From Bog-756 sp963778165 (lineage in GTDB: Bacteria; Actinomycetota; Acidimicrobiia; Acidimicrobiales; RAAP-2), in NCBI GenBank assembly GCA_963778165.1, contig CAVZTE010000007.1, positions 124,001-188,000 of the forward strand: DNA of 64,000 nt, written 5' to 3'. A program made the position numbers and the translations under genes. Positions 35,814 to 46,019 of the stretch are shown one piece after another. The notes under the pieces were generated by a model. It did not search any database, was not told the DNA's origin, and was given only the letters and a program-made list of their open reading frames with translations. Position 1 is the stretch's first letter. Every line of letters starts with the position of its first letter.

Positions 35814-35931
35814 CCGGGTCCCGCGCCCATCCTTCGGGCGCCAGGAACGGGTCGATGGCGGTCAGGACCCACCCGGTCAAATCTGCGTGGGCTACGCCCC
35901 TGTGCGCGGGTCCCACTATCGTCTGTCCGGC

Positions 35932-36495
35932 ATGGTTCTCTCTGACCGCTCTATACGTGAGGCGCTCGCCGCCGGCACCATCGTGATCGAGCCCTTCGAC
36001 GACAGCTGTATTCAGCCCTCGTCGGTGGACCTTCACGTCGACCAGTACTTCCGACTCTTCCGGAATCACACCAGTCGGGTGATCGACGTGCGCGAGGACC
36101 AAGAGGACCTGACCGAGCTGGTGGACATCGGGGAGGACCCCCTCATCCTCCACCCCGGCGAGTTCGTGCTGGGCTCCACCAAGGAGAAGGTCACCCTCCC
36201 CTCCGACCTGGTGGCCAGGCTCGAGGGCAAGTCGTCGCTCGGGCGCCTGGGGCTCCTGATCCACTCCACGGCGGGATTCGTCGATGCCGGGTGGGACGGC
36301 CATCTCACCCTGGAGCTCTCCAATGTGGCCAATCTCCCCATCACCGTCTATCCGGGCATGAAGATCGGCCAGATCAGCTTTCTCCAGATGACCACGGCGG
36401 CGGACAAGCCCTACGGCTCCGATGGACTCAAGTCGAAGTACCAAGGGCAGTGGGGTCCCACGCCCAGCCGGTACGCCGACAACTTCCGCCCATGA
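35932..36495 (+). CDS. dcd: dCTP deaminase (possibly bifunctional dCTP deaminase/dUTPase)
   Basis: A 187-residue member of the dUTPase/dCTP deaminase trimeric beta-fold family. The opening VLSDRSIREALAAGTI is diagnostic; SSVDLHVDQYFRLF, HPGEFVLGSTKEKVTLP, GKSSLGRLGLLIHSTAGFVD and GHLTLELSN (the catalytic-glutamate region) are in order, and the tail SKYQGQWGPTPSR closes the active site. It makes dUTP, or dUMP directly if it is of the actinobacterial bifunctional type, for dTMP synthesis. The ATG start begins the canonical sequence. It precedes the EtfD-like gene by ~65 bases with a palindrome between. Confidence 0.93.
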   Translation: MVLSDRSIREALAAGTIVIEPFDDSCIQPSSVDLHVDQYFRLFRNHTSRVIDVREDQEDLTELVDIGEDPLILHPGEFVLGSTKEKVTLPSDLVARLEGKSSLGRLGLLIHSTAGFVDAGWDGHLTLELSNVANLPITVYPGMKIGQISFLQMTTAADKPYGSDGLKSKYQGQWGPTPSRYADNFRP

Positions 36496-36529
36496 CCAGA
36501 CCCCCAGGTCAGGCGGGCTGACGACCTTT

Positions 36530-36545
36530 GTTACTCTGTAGTAAC
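36530..36545. promoter_or_regulatory. Perfect palindromic operator candidate upstream of the Fe-S oxidoreductase
   Basis: GTTACT-CTGT-AGTAAC is a perfect 6-base inverted repeat with a four-base centre, ending six bases before AGGAGG. Its shape is that of a TetR- or GntR-family operator; sites of the type TTACT-n-AGTAA are associated with fatty-acid-responsive repressors in bacteria. Given the gene that follows, control by acyl-CoA supply is a reasonable inference. No regulator gene is adjacent. Confidence 0.55.
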
Positions 36546-36562
36546 CATCTAGGAGGAACGTA

Positions 36563-38620
36563 GTGGCCCTCAGACTCGCCGTAGGACTCGGTATCACCGC
36601 GGTGATGTTCGCCATCGCCGGACGCCGCTTCTTGTGGCTCTTTCGCCTGATCTCGTCGGGCCAACCGGCGGTGCCCAGTCGCTTCAAGGACGTGCCCAAA
36701 CGGATCAAGGCCGAGCTGGTCGAGGTGGGCGGCCAGAAGAAGCTGCTGCAGTGGACCGTGCCGGGGCTGGCCCACGCCTTCACCTTCTGGGGCTTCACCG
36801 TCCTCTTCCTCACCATCATCGAGGCCTACGGGTGTCTGTTCCAGCGCAACTTCCACATCCCCCTGATCGGCCACACCGCGGTCATCGGCTTCCTCGAGGA
36901 CTTCTTCGCCGTGGCCGTCCTGATCTCGTTGTGCGTGTTCGTGGGCATCCGGGTCAAGAACTCCCCGAAGCGGGAGAACCGCCGCTCGCGGTTCTTCGGC
37001 TCGCACACCGGGGCCGCCTGGTTGGTGCTGGCCATGATCGCCGGGGTCATGATCACCCTCCTGCTGTACCGGGCGGCCCAGGTCAACACCGGCAATTTCC
37101 CCTACGGCTGGTGGGCCTTCGCCTCCCACGGGCTGGCCAACCTCCTCAAGCCCCTCGGCACCGGGGTCAACAGCGTGATCGAGACGGTGGCCCTCCTGGC
37201 CAACATCGCCATCATCACCGGCTTCTTGGTGTTCGTCTCCTACTCCAAGCACCTCCATATCTTCCTGGCCCCCATCAATGTGGCCACCTCGCGCCGGCCC
37301 CGGGCCCTCGGGGCCCTGGCCTCGACCCCGGACATGTCCATGGAGGACGTGGGTGAGGACGACGAGGTGGTGTTCGGTGCCGGGAGGATCGAGGACTTCT
37401 CGTGGAAGCAGCTCCTCGACATGGCCACCTGCACCGAGTGCGGACGGTGCCAATCGCAGTGCCCGGCCTGGAATACCGGCAAGCCGCTCTCCCCCAAGCT
37501 CTTGATCATGGACCTGCGCGACAACCTGTTCGCCTCGGCCGACCGGGTCATGGCGAAGAACCGGGCCGCCGGTGTCGAGGTGGAGAACCTGGTCCCGTCG
37601 ATCATCGACCCCGACGTGCTGTGGTCCTGCACCACCTGTGGAGCCTGCGTCGAGCAGTGCCCGGTGGACATCGAGCACATCGACACCATCATCGACATGC
37701 GCCGCTACGAGGTGCTCATGGAGTCCAAGTTCCCCACCGAGGCCGGTCTCATGCTGCGCAACATCGAGAACCAGGGCGACCCCTGGGGCCTGGGCGGGTC
37801 GAAGCGGACCGACTGGATCGACGCCCTCGACTTCGATGTCCCGGTCATCAAAGGCTCGATCCCCGATGACATCGAGTACCTGTACTGGGTGGGTTGTGCC
37901 GGCGCCCTCGACGAGCGGGCCCGCAAAGGGGCCCAGGCCACGGCGCGGATGCTCCACCGGGCCGGAGTCACCTTCGGCATCCTCGGACCCAAGGAGAGCT
38001 GTACCGGGGACCCGGCCCGCCGGCTGGGCAACGAGTACCTCTATCAGGAGCAGGCCCGGGCCAACATCGAGACGCTGGAGGGCGCCGGGGTCAAGAAGGT
38101 CATCGCCACCTGCCCCCACTGCTTCAACTCCTTGGCCAACGAGTACCCGTCGCTGGGCGGCAACTTCGAGGTCATCCACCACAGCCAATTGCTCGACCAC
38201 CTGGTCACCGCCGGCCGCCTCACCCCCGGCTCCGGGTACAAGGGCACGGTGACCTATCACGACCCGTGCTACCTGGGCCGCCACAACCGGGTCTTCGACG
38301 AGCCCCGGTCGGTCATCGACGCCATACCCGGCGCCACCCAGGTCGAGATGAGGCGGTGCCGCGAGAAGGGCTTCTGCTGCGGTGCCGGTGGTGCCCGCAT
38401 GTGGCTCGAGGAGAACATCGGCAAGCGGGTCAACATGGAGCGGACCGAAGAGGCCATCGGCACCGGGGCGGACGTGGTCTCCACAGCCTGCCCCTACTGC
38501 ATGATCATGCTCGACGACGCCGTGCGGGCCAACGCCAAAGAGGACGACGTCCGGGTGCTCGACCTCTCCCAGCTCCTCGAGGAGTCCATGGGAGACGCCG
38601 AGCCGGCCGTTCAGTCGTAG
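36563..38620 (+). CDS. EtfD-like membrane iron-sulfur oxidoreductase (ETF:menaquinone type)
   Basis: A 685-residue protein with an N-terminal membrane part of about five or six helices (NarI-like), two 4Fe-4S motifs (CTECGRCQSQCPAW and CTTCGACVEQCPVD) and two C-terminal CCG domains (GCAGALDERARK with ESCTGDPARRLGNEY; HDPCYLGRHN and FCCGAGGARMW). This order matches Rv0338c/EtfD of Mycobacterium tuberculosis, which passes electrons from ETF to menaquinone in fatty acid beta-oxidation. GTG at 36563 has AGGAGG six bases before it. It converges by 10 bases on the cyclic-nucleotide-binding gene. The EtfD role is by homology; heterodisulfide-reductase-like alternatives remain. Confidence 0.87.
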   Translation: MALRLAVGLGITAVMFAIAGRRFLWLFRLISSGQPAVPSRFKDVPKRIKAELVEVGGQKKLLQWTVPGLAHAFTFWGFTVLFLTIIEAYGCLFQRNFHIPLIGHTAVIGFLEDFFAVAVLISLCVFVGIRVKNSPKRENRRSRFFGSHTGAAWLVLAMIAGVMITLLLYRAAQVNTGNFPYGWWAFASHGLANLLKPLGTGVNSVIETVALLANIAIITGFLVFVSYSKHLHIFLAPINVATSRRPRALGALASTPDMSMEDVGEDDEVVFGAGRIEDFSWKQLLDMATCTECGRCQSQCPAWNTGKPLSPKLLIMDLRDNLFASADRVMAKNRAAGVEVENLVPSIIDPDVLWSCTTCGACVEQCPVDIEHIDTIIDMRRYEVLMESKFPTEAGLMLRNIENQGDPWGLGGSKRTDWIDALDFDVPVIKGSIPDDIEYLYWVGCAGALDERARKGAQATARMLHRAGVTFGILGPKESCTGDPARRLGNEYLYQEQARANIETLEGAGVKKVIATCPHCFNSLANEYPSLGGNFEVIHHSQLLDHLVTAGRLTPGSGYKGTVTYHDPCYLGRHNRVFDEPRSVIDAIPGATQVEMRRCREKGFCCGAGGARMWLEENIGKRVNMERTEEAIGTGADVVSTACPYCMIMLDDAVRANAKEDDVRVLDLSQLLEESMGDAEPAVQS

Positions 38621-39033
38621 GCGAGGGCGTCAGCCTCCCGTAGCCGGATCGACATGGCCGACAGCATCTTGCGGGCGATGGTCGGTACCGACTCCAACAG
38701 GCTGTTGAACTGGCGCTGGGACAGGACCAGCAGGTCCATCTCGGTCTCGGAGACGACCGAGGCCGATCGGGGCCTCCGGTCCAGCAGGGCCAACTCACCG
38801 AAGTGGTCGCCCGGGCCCAGCGTGGCCACCTTCTTCCCCTCCCGGGTGACGGCGGCGGTCCCGCTCACGATGATGAAGAACTCCATCCCGATGCGGCCCT
38901 CTTCGACCAGTACCTTGTCCTTGGCGACGACCAGTTCGTCGAGCGAACCCCGGATCTTGCGGAGCTCGGACGCCGAGCAACTGGAGAACAGCCAGATGTC
39001 CTTGAGATCCAGTGATTTCGACCGTGGCGGCAT
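38611..39033 (-). CDS. Cyclic nucleotide-binding domain protein
   Basis: A 140-residue single cNMP-binding domain without a DNA-binding domain. Family marks are LFSSCSASELRKI, a beta roll with LVEEGRIGMEFFIIVSGTAAV, GDHFGELALLDRRPRSASVV, which is the phosphate-binding cassette, and the last helix. It starts at ATG 39033 because the domain begins within a few residues. Such proteins bind cAMP or cGMP and may regulate a partner. Its stop overlaps the end of the EtfD-like gene, so the two are convergent and not an operon. Confidence 0.85.
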   Translation of the reverse strand: MPPRSKSLDLKDIWLFSSCSASELRKIRGSLDELVVAKDKVLVEEGRIGMEFFIIVSGTAAVTREGKKVATLGPGDHFGELALLDRRPRSASVVSETEMDLLVLSQRQFNSLLESVPTIARKMLSAMSIRLREADALAYD

Positions 39034-39280
39034 GGTCGCGAGGCTACCCCGCCGGCTGGCCGGCCGCCCGGTACCCACCGCTGATTCGATCGTTGCAGAC
39101 GGTTCGGGGTCAAATGCCGGTAGGCGCCAGGCGCGGGGGCGACCCGGTGATGGCACCTGACACTCCGCTCACCAACGTCAGCGGCGCGGGTGGACGTCGA
39201 CTGTCCCCGACCCGCTGGTACGCTCGGACCCGCCCAGGAGCCATCCCGACCCGGGCCTATGGACATGGGGATCCCTGCAG

Positions 39281-39871
39281 ATGACCGCACCTGAACCCCA
39301 CGACGACGCCGCCGTGCAGACCCCTGCATACGCCGAGGACGACGGGCCTGTCACGGCGCACCGGGGTGGCACCGTCGACGTGGACAAACGGCGGGCGGGG
39401 CAGGTGGTGCTCGGCGTGTGCCTGGTGGCCCTGACGGTCACCGGCGTGGTCCTGCTGATCGCCGGGATCAACAACAACAGTCAGATCAACAGCCTCCGCC
39501 ACCACGGGGTGCCGGTCACCGTGTCGGTGTCCAAGTGCATGGGGCTGATGGGAGGGACCGGCCAGAATCCCGCCGGCTACTCGTGCGACGGCACCTACTC
39601 GCTGGACGGGACGGTCTACCGCCAGGCCATACCGGGCCTGGCCTTCCACGCGCCGGGGAGCACTGTCCAGGGCGTGGCGGTGCCGGGTGATCCCAAACTG
39701 CTGTCCACGCCCGATCAGATCGCCCGTCAGCACGCCTCGTGGACCCCCTTCATCATCCCCGCACTCCTCCTGCTGATGGTGGTGGCGGTGCTGGTCACCG
39801 TGTATCTGCGCCGCTCGGGATCGTCGAGGGCGGCGGCCCCCGATGGGACCGCCGCCGCTGAGCCGAGGTAG
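39281..39871 (+). CDS. Membrane protein of unknown function, DUF3592-like topology
   Basis: A 196-residue protein with two membrane helices (VVLGVCLVALTVTGVVLLIA, about residues 42-61, and FIIPALLLLMVVAVLVTVY, about 152-170) around an extracellular domain containing a single pair of cysteines (SKCMGLMGG and YSCDGTYSLDG) and several Gly/Pro turns. Alternating short beta segments between them recall DUF3592. No known enzyme motif. It is followed after eight bases by another membrane-protein gene, so the two are likely co-transcribed. The 247-base gap before it separates it from the divergent cNMP gene. Confidence 0.7.
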   Translation: MTAPEPHDDAAVQTPAYAEDDGPVTAHRGGTVDVDKRRAGQVVLGVCLVALTVTGVVLLIAGINNNSQINSLRHHGVPVTVSVSKCMGLMGGTGQNPAGYSCDGTYSLDGTVYRQAIPGLAFHAPGSTVQGVAVPGDPKLLSTPDQIARQHASWTPFIIPALLLLMVVAVLVTVYLRRSGSSRAAAPDGTAAAEPR

Positions 39872-39879
39872 CCTGCGCT

Positions 39880-40560
39880 ATGCCCAGCCCCGATCCTGAC
39901 GACGTCGGCGACGAGCCGGACGTCAGCCGGTGGAAGCGCTTCACCGGAACGGTGAGCAATTTCGCGTTGAAGCCGGCCGTCGCCGCGGAGAACGCCACCG
40001 GAGATGATCGGCCGGTGGCGGACGAGCCCACCACGGTGCCCGAGATCGAAGCCGCCATCAAGCGGGCCAACGACAAGGAACGGATCATCGGCCTGCTGGC
40101 GGCTCCGGTGGCCGCCGCCATCGTCTTTTTGGTGATGTCGAGCCTCGTCCACAACGACCCCAGTGCCCTGCTGGCCAACGGTGCGGTCAACCCGCGCCAC
40201 ACCGACCCGAACGTGTACACCGAACTCGGACTGGTGACCCTGGCTTTGGCCCTGGTCATGTTGGGAGGGGCGTGGTTCCGGAAGCGCCTGGTCATCGGCA
40301 TCGCCTCAGCGCTGTACGGGCTGTCCTTCTTCAACCTGCACTACTGGGGCTTCGGTGTGCCCTACATCATGATCGGGGCCTGGTACATGGTCCGGGCCTA
40401 CCGGCTCTCGCAGAAGCTCAAATTGGCCAAGGCCGGTGATGCCCCCACGGCAGGCCCGGGCGGCATCCGGGCCCAACCGAACAAGCGGTACACGCCTCCG
40501 GCCGCCCCGACCCGCCGGACCCCCAAAGCCAACCCGGCCAAGGGCACCGAAGCGGGCTGA
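39880..40560 (+). CDS. Conserved membrane protein of unknown function
   Basis: A 226-residue protein. A charged N-terminal half (RFTGTVSNFALKPAVAAENA and a helix EIEAAIKRANDKERIIG) precedes a membrane helix (LLAAPVAAAIVFLVMSSLV), two more (LGLVTLALALVMLGGAWF; IGIASALYGLSFFNL) and a short fourth, and a basic Pro/Lys/Arg-rich tail ending KANPAKGTEAG. It follows its neighbour by eight bases. Similar proteins occur in Actinobacteria without assigned role. A hairpin terminator follows. Confidence 0.7.
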   Translation: MPSPDPDDVGDEPDVSRWKRFTGTVSNFALKPAVAAENATGDDRPVADEPTTVPEIEAAIKRANDKERIIGLLAAPVAAAIVFLVMSSLVHNDPSALLANGAVNPRHTDPNVYTELGLVTLALALVMLGGAWFRKRLVIGIASALYGLSFFNLHYWGFGVPYIMIGAWYMVRAYRLSQKLKLAKAGDAPTAGPGGIRAQPNKRYTPPAAPTRRTPKANPAKGTEAG

Positions 40561-40572
40561 GCCGTCCCTTCC

Positions 40573-40606
40573 GACCGGCTGCACCGGTCCGTCGGGCCGG
40601 TCTTTT
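40573..40606 (+). terminator. Hairpin terminator after the membrane-protein pair
   Basis: GACCGGC (40573-40579) pairs with GCCGGTC (40596-40602) and is followed by TTTT. The loop of 16 bases can pair further (ACCGG). It lies 12 bases after the stop and ends the two-gene transcript. Confidence 0.65.
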
Positions 40607-40714
40607 CCTGACCGCGGCGAGGGCCGGCCGAGCTGTCGGCGTGGACACGGGCGGCGCCTCGCCTAGGCCCGGCATTTTCGCCTCGCCAGGCACCTTCCGG
40701 GGCGCTTTACCCCC

Positions 40715-40743
40715 TGTGAACTGGATCTATTGATCAGTTCACA
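40715..40743. promoter_or_regulatory. Inverted repeat in the long leader upstream of amt
   Basis: In the 333-base gap before amt, TGTGAACTG (40715-40723) and CAGTTCACA (40735-40743) form a perfect 9-base inverted repeat around 11 bases. About ten bases further on, GTAAC-n6-GTGAC (40750-40765) resembles the half-sites of the actinobacterial nitrogen regulator GlnR. The remaining gap from here to 40893 is AT-richer than the genes and should contain the promoter. Both sites are candidates for nitrogen control; neither is proven. Confidence 0.45.
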
Positions 40744-40893
40744 CGTTCGTAACACCGCTGTGACGGTGCCGAAATCCCCACCAAGCATTGTTTGCGGCGG
40801 CAAGTCGAAACTGCTCGCCTTGCCCTTGACGTCCCGAGTCAGAAGCCCTCAGGACGTTGAGTAGAAGTTACCGAGGAGAGGAGCACTTAAACC

Positions 40894-42504
40894 GTGCTAG
40901 CCGCAGCAGTCTCATATGTCCCCTATCCCAGTTGGCTGAATCCGGGCGACAACACGTGGCAGATGACGGCCGCCACGTTCGTCGGTCTGATGAGCCTCCC
41001 GGGACTGGCGGTTCTCTATGCGTCGTTGGTGCCGAAAAAGTGGGCGGTGAACGTGCTGGCCATGATGTTCGCCGGATTCTCGCTGGTGATGATCTGCTGG
41101 TTCGTCTACGAGTACAAACTCGGCTTCGGGGCCAACTCCTTCGGGGGCGGCGTGAAGAACGGCATCCAGACCCAATACGGCACAGGGAAGGGGTTGAGCT
41201 ACTTCTTCGACAACTTGTGGGGCAAACCCGGGCCGATACTCAGTCCGCAGGGTGAACAGGGAATGGCGGTGTCGGCGGCGAACACCGCGGTGCCGTTCCA
41301 CTTCCCGACTTCGACCCTGGCCTACTTCCAGTTGGTGTTCGCGGCCATCACCCCCCTGCTCTTCCTCGGTAGCGTGCTCGGACGTATCAAGTTCAGCGCC
41401 TGGTGCCTGCTGGTGCCGCTGTGGTCCACCTTCGTGTACTCGATCGACGCCTTCCTGCTCTGGGGCGGCGGCTACTTCGCCCAGGAGGGCTCGCTCGACT
41501 ATTCGGGTGGGTACGTGATCCACATGTCTGCCGGTGTGTCCGGCTTCGTGGCGGCGTGGGTACTCGGGCCCAGACTCCTACGAGACCGACAACACTTCCT
41601 CCCCAACAACCTGGTGATGGCCGCAGTCGGGGCCGGCATCCTGTGGCTGGGATGGAACGGCTTCAACGGTGGTGACCCGTACTACGCCGGCACCGACGCC
41701 TCCGCAGCCGTGGTCAACACCAACCTGGCCACCGCGGCCGGACTGCTGACCTGGGTGGCTATGGATGCCTGGCTCTCCAAGGAGAAGAAGCCCACCTTCC
41801 TCGGCGCCGTGAACGGCATGATCTGCGGCCTGGTCGGTATCACACCGTGCGCTGGTTGGGTCAATGGGCAGGGTGCCATCTACGTCGGCGTCATCTGCTG
41901 CGCCATCGTCTGGGTGGCCTGGAACTTCCTCTCCAAGGTCCGTCCGTTCTCGAAGGTGGACGACGCCCTCGGGGTCATCTACACCCACGGCATCGCCGGT
42001 TTCTTCGGTGGTCTGCTCCTCGGGATATTCGGGGATCCGAGCAACATCTCGGCCGGTTGCGGCCATCTCGATGCCTCCAATCAGGTCATCGCCACCACGA
42101 CCGCCCAATACAACACCGCTGCGGGCAAGTGCGTGCCGTTCGGGGTGAACGGGCTCGTCTACACGGGGTCGGCCCACCAGCTTTGGGAACAGTTCCGAGC
42201 GGCCATCTGGGTCATCTGTTGGTCGGCAGTGGTCACCTTCATCATCATGCAGCTGATCAAGCTGGTACTCCGAGGCGCTCGCTACAAGGACGAGATCCTC
42301 GAGGTCGGCGACTTGGCCATCCACGGAGAGGAGGCCTTCCCCGAGGAGACCTTCGCCGAGCGGGTCGGGGCCATGTCCATGGCTGGTGACGAGCCCCGGG
42401 GCGGCGGAGGAGGTGGTGGGGAGTTGACCATCTCGTCCCGTGTGGACGACGCCTTGAGCAGTAAACCCAATGACCTTCCACCGCCCGATACCGTCGGCCT
42501 CTAA
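40894..42504 (+). CDS. amt: Ammonium transporter (Amt/Mep/Rh family)
   Basis: A 536-residue trimeric-type ammonium channel with 11 predicted membrane helices. The family motif is seen in YSGGYVIHMSAGVSGFVAAW (the first twin-histidine-type helix, H in VIHMSAG) and YTHGIAGFFGGLLLG (second His), with the Trp-rich LWGGGYFAQEG region. It is longer than most Amt proteins (about 400-450), through an insertion near residues 75-105 and a soluble tail with a run of Gly residues (RGGGGGGGEL). GTG at 40894 follows GGAGAGGAG. The P-II gene follows after 32 bases; P-II proteins plug the channel when nitrogen is ample. Confidence 0.93.
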   Translation: MLAAAVSYVPYPSWLNPGDNTWQMTAATFVGLMSLPGLAVLYASLVPKKWAVNVLAMMFAGFSLVMICWFVYEYKLGFGANSFGGGVKNGIQTQYGTGKGLSYFFDNLWGKPGPILSPQGEQGMAVSAANTAVPFHFPTSTLAYFQLVFAAITPLLFLGSVLGRIKFSAWCLLVPLWSTFVYSIDAFLLWGGGYFAQEGSLDYSGGYVIHMSAGVSGFVAAWVLGPRLLRDRQHFLPNNLVMAAVGAGILWLGWNGFNGGDPYYAGTDASAAVVNTNLATAAGLLTWVAMDAWLSKEKKPTFLGAVNGMICGLVGITPCAGWVNGQGAIYVGVICCAIVWVAWNFLSKVRPFSKVDDALGVIYTHGIAGFFGGLLLGIFGDPSNISAGCGHLDASNQVIATTTAQYNTAAGKCVPFGVNGLVYTGSAHQLWEQFRAAIWVICWSAVVTFIIMQLIKLVLRGARYKDEILEVGDLAIHGEEAFPEETFAERVGAMSMAGDEPRGGGGGGGELTISSRVDDALSSKPNDLPPPDTVGL

Positions 42505-42536
42505 CTCGACCACTACGAATCTAAGGAGAGATCGCA

Positions 42537-42875
42537 ATGAAATTAGTCGTAGCGGTAGTGAAGCCGTTCAAACTCGATGATGTGAAAGAGGGCCTCAAGA
42601 CCCTCGGTGTCCATGGCCTCACGCTGACCGAAGCCCAGGGCTTCGGTCGGCAGAGGGGCCACACCGAGGTCTACCGGGGTGCGGAGTACGAGGTTGAGTT
42701 CGTGCCGAAGATCCGGCTCGAAGTCCTCGTCGATGACGCCCAGGTGGACGAGGTGACCTCGACCATCGTCGACACTGCGGGAACCGGAAAGATCGGTGAC
42801 GGCAAGGTCTGGGTCCTTCCTGTCGAGGAAGTCATCAGGGTCCGGACCGGAGAGCGTGGGTCGGAGGCTCTCTGA
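42537..42875 (+). CDS. glnB: P-II family nitrogen regulatory protein (GlnK/GlnB)
   Basis: A 112-residue P-II signal protein. MKLVVAVVKPFKLDDVKEGL opens the typical trimer subunit; the T-loop with Tyr51 (GHTEVYRGAEYEVEFVPK) is complete, and Tyr51 is the residue uridylylated or, in Actinobacteria, adenylylated. The B-loop TGKIGDGKVWVLPVEEV binds ATP/ADP and 2-oxoglutarate. Its place right after amt fits GlnK, controlling ammonium uptake. AAGGAG stands a few bases before the ATG. A perfect hairpin follows the gene. Confidence 0.95.
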   Translation: MKLVVAVVKPFKLDDVKEGLKTLGVHGLTLTEAQGFGRQRGHTEVYRGAEYEVEFVPKIRLEVLVDDAQVDEVTSTIVDTAGTGKIGDGKVWVLPVEEVIRVRTGERGSEAL

Positions 42876-42932
42876 CCGTCGCCCATCGCAGAGTTCATGG
42901 TGTCGTTTGTGGGGACAGACGGACCTGAATGC

Positions 42933-42964
42933 CAGAAGGCCGGCTCGCAAGAGCCGGCCTTCTG
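42933..42964. terminator. Strong hairpin terminator between the P-II gene and gpmA
   Basis: A perfect 14-base-pair stem (CAGAAGGCCGGCTC / GAGCCGGCCTTCTG) with the stable GCAA tetraloop lies in the convergent gap. There is no T run, but its strength and place suit termination from both sides. Confidence 0.75.
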
Positions 42965-43055
42965 CTGTCCCCGGAGCAGTTGCTCCGACGGAGGGTCGGT
43001 AGGTAGGCCGATACGAGGTCGGCGGGCTCAGGCGGCCTGAACCGCCCGGAACGGC

Positions 43056-43813
43056 TCAGCCGGCCTGGTGGCTGACGGCCTCGGCGGCCCGGCGGGCCAG
43101 CTCGGGATCCCCGAGGTACTCGGCGGACACCACGGCTCAGATCATCGTCCAGCACGTAGCGGAACGGGATGCCGGTCGGGATGTCGAGGTTGACGATGTC
43201 CTCGTCGGAGATACCGTCGATGTGCTTGCGCAAGGCCCGCAGGCTGTTGCCGTGGGCGGCCACCAGGACCGCTCCACCCCGTGGGCCTTCGGACAACAGG
43301 TCCGGCACGATGGCGTCCTCCCAGTAGGGCAGGACCCGGGCCACCACGTCGGCCAGGCACTCCGAGGTGGGAAGGACCTCTGCGGGTACGTCCCGATATC
43401 GGGGGTCGCCGGCCGGGTCGTACTTGCTGCCGGGCTCGGCGGGCGGAGGCGGGGTGGCATACCCCCTGCGCCAGGCCGTCGACCTGCGCCTTTCCGTGCT
43501 CGTCGGTGGTCTCCTTCTTGTTCTTCCCCTGGAGGGCGCCGTAGTGGCGCTCATTGAGGCGCCAGTGCCGGCGAACCGGTAGCCACGGGCGCCCGGCCGC
43601 TTCGAGCGCCAGTTCAGCCGTGCGGATGGCCCGGGTTTGCAGAGACGTATGGAGAATGCGCAGGTCGAGGCCGGTCTCGGCCCCCAGGAGGCGCCCGGCC
43701 TGCTCGGCCTCCGAGCAGCCGAGCTCGGTCAGGTCGACGTCCACCCACCCGGTGAACAGGTTCTCGGCGTTCCACTGCGACTGGCCATGGCGGAGAAGTA
43801 CCAGTTGAGGCAT
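43056..43813 (-). CDS. gpmA: 2,3-bisphosphoglycerate-dependent phosphoglycerate mutase (two frame shifts)
   Basis: A dPGM of about 249 residues for the 3-PG/2-PG step of glycolysis. MPQLVLLRHGQSQWNAENLF carries the phospho-acceptor His, NERHYGALQGKNKKET the proton-donor Glu, and LVAAHGNSLRALRKHIDGIS the second His. The frame changes near 43470 and 43135; joined, the middle reads SKYDPAGDPRYRDVP and the end VVSAEYLGDPELARRAAEAV with a stop at 43056. It is divergent from dnaK across 364 bases. An essential enzyme with two shifts supports sequencing errors. Confidence 0.88.
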
Positions 43814-43998
43814 GGTTTGAGCGTAACCCCTCCTGCTCCCATGCGTTTTTTCGGGCCCTTCCTGGGCTCCGACGGGCCTTCCTGACGCTTTCCGCTCCCT
43901 CCGACCGGCGCTCCCGGGCCCTCCCCGAGCCTGCCGTAGCTCGACTTCCACGGCCTCGAGCAGGGATTTATCCCAAATACCGATTCCTTATAGAAAAG

Positions 43999-44031
43999 TT
44001 ATACATATCGCACTCAACTTTGGTATAGTTG
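43999..44031 (+). promoter_or_regulatory. dnaK operon promoter and candidate operator
   Basis: The 364-base gap between gpmA and dnaK is locally AT-rich around 43970-44050. TGGTATAGT (44021-44029) is an extended -10 element; TTATAC (43999-44004) is a weak -35 candidate at a long spacing. An inverted repeat CAACT-n7-AGTTG (44015-44031) overlaps the -10. Its arms share ACTCAA with the HspR (HAIR) half-site but do not match the whole consensus. Apart from promoters for both genes nothing else is seen in the gap, and the dnaK leader would be ~140 bases. Confidence 0.55.
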
Positions 44032-44177
44032 TGCTCGTAAGAAAAAGGGGTCTGTTGGGAAAAGCCTGGGGATCAGGCCGGAACAGGACCTCGTTGTGAA
44101 GAGGCGAAGAGACTTCGACTCAGAGGATTTCAAGACAGAAGAGTGCCCGGACGGGCAAGTGAGCAGGAGGAAGCAAG

Positions 44178-46013
<1,836 letters not shown>

Positions 46014-46019
46014 TTGTCG

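Noticed and set aside
40561..40893. A riboswitch in the amt leader.
   Set aside because: Only a simple inverted repeat is seen; no known riboswitch core could be recognised.
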